From an uncultured Candidatus Saccharibacteria bacterium (GTDB lineage Bacteria > Patescibacteria > Saccharimonadia > Saccharimonadales > UBA5946), in the NCBI GenBank assembly GCA_946886435.1, contig CAMPIR010000034.1, positions 1 through 7,863 on the forward strand: a DNA stretch of 7,863 nucleotides. The letters are read 5' to 3'. This document shows, one piece after another, positions 7,740-7,863 of the stretch. Made by a program: the position numbers and the translations under genes. The notes under the pieces were generated by a model, which was not told the origin of the DNA, made no database searches, and worked only from the letters and a program-made list of their open reading frames with translations. The first letter of the stretch is position 1, and each line of letters begins with the position of its first letter.

Positions 7740-7863
7740 GGTACTCAAGGGCACTCAGTGGATGCCTAGACGTATATTACCGATGAAGGACGTGGAAGAC
7801 TGCGAAAAGTCTCGGGGAGCTGTCAACAAGCTTTGATCCGGGAATATCCGAATGGGGAAACCC
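7740..7863 (+). rRNA. 23S ribosomal RNA, 5' end (runs off the window)
   Basis: The sequence matches domain I of bacterial 23S rRNA: CAGTGGATGCC soon after the start, GATGAAGGACGTG at 7782-7794 (identical to E. coli) and CCGAATGGGGAAACCC at 7848-7863 (identical to E. coli). The 5' end is placed at about GGTACTC 7740 by analogy with GGTTAAGC of E. coli and may be off by a few bases. Only about 124 bases of the roughly 2900-base gene are present. No 16S or tRNA lies upstream within the window, and the gene has its own promoter. Confidence 0.95.

Overview
The window looks like a stretch of a Candidate Phyla Radiation (Patescibacteria) genome, most plausibly Saccharibacteria (TM7)-like. This lineage is inferred from familiar protein families rather than a search: the tail domain of the surface protein at the left edge, the single-pass protein at 6746-7258, the compact gene layout with ATGA overlaps, and a 23S rRNA gene with no 16S gene directly before it. 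TGA is used as an ordinary stop at several gene ends, which argues against the UGA-recoding CPR lineages (Gracilibacteria, Absconditabacteria).

Left region (1-849): the 3' end of a large secreted or surface protein with a fibronectin III-like module, short 12-residue beta repeats and a C-terminal tail domain. Next comes a 52-base gap with an extended -10 promoter, a direct repeat over its -35 region and almost no leader.

Centre (902-6680): a tightly packed F-type ATPase operon in the order c-like, b-like, delta, alpha, gamma, beta, epsilon. Four junctions are ATGA overlaps and delta/alpha overlap by up to 20 bases. The F1 part is recognisable and appears able to hydrolyse ATP: P-loops, catalytic Glu, Walker B Asp and alpha Arg finger are all present. 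The membrane part is strange. No subunit a gene lies in the operon. The only c-like protein is a 271-residue fusion: a secretion signal or anchor, a roughly 160-residue outside beta domain, then a c-type hairpin. The hairpin keeps the Arg-Asn-Pro cytoplasmic loop but has Ile where the ion-carrying carboxylate should be. Beta lacks the usual adenine-stacking Tyr, epsilon has only its beta-sandwich domain, and alpha has a short N-terminus. This is the candidate undescribed system: an F1-type motor apparently attached to a membrane ring carrying outside domains, without the parts needed for ion-driven ATP synthesis. It may be a rotary ATPase doing mechanical or surface work, comparable in logic, though not shown to be homologous, to the F1-like X0 ATPases of Mycoplasma. 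An a subunit or an ordinary c encoded elsewhere would weaken this reading.

Right region (6681-7863): a promoter overlapping the end of the epsilon gene drives a 170-residue single-pass membrane protein of a conserved but uncharacterised CPR type, followed by a perfect 15-bp terminator. A strong consensus promoter then starts a transcript with a roughly 365-base leader rich in stem-loops, leading into the 5' end of 23S rRNA, which runs off the window.
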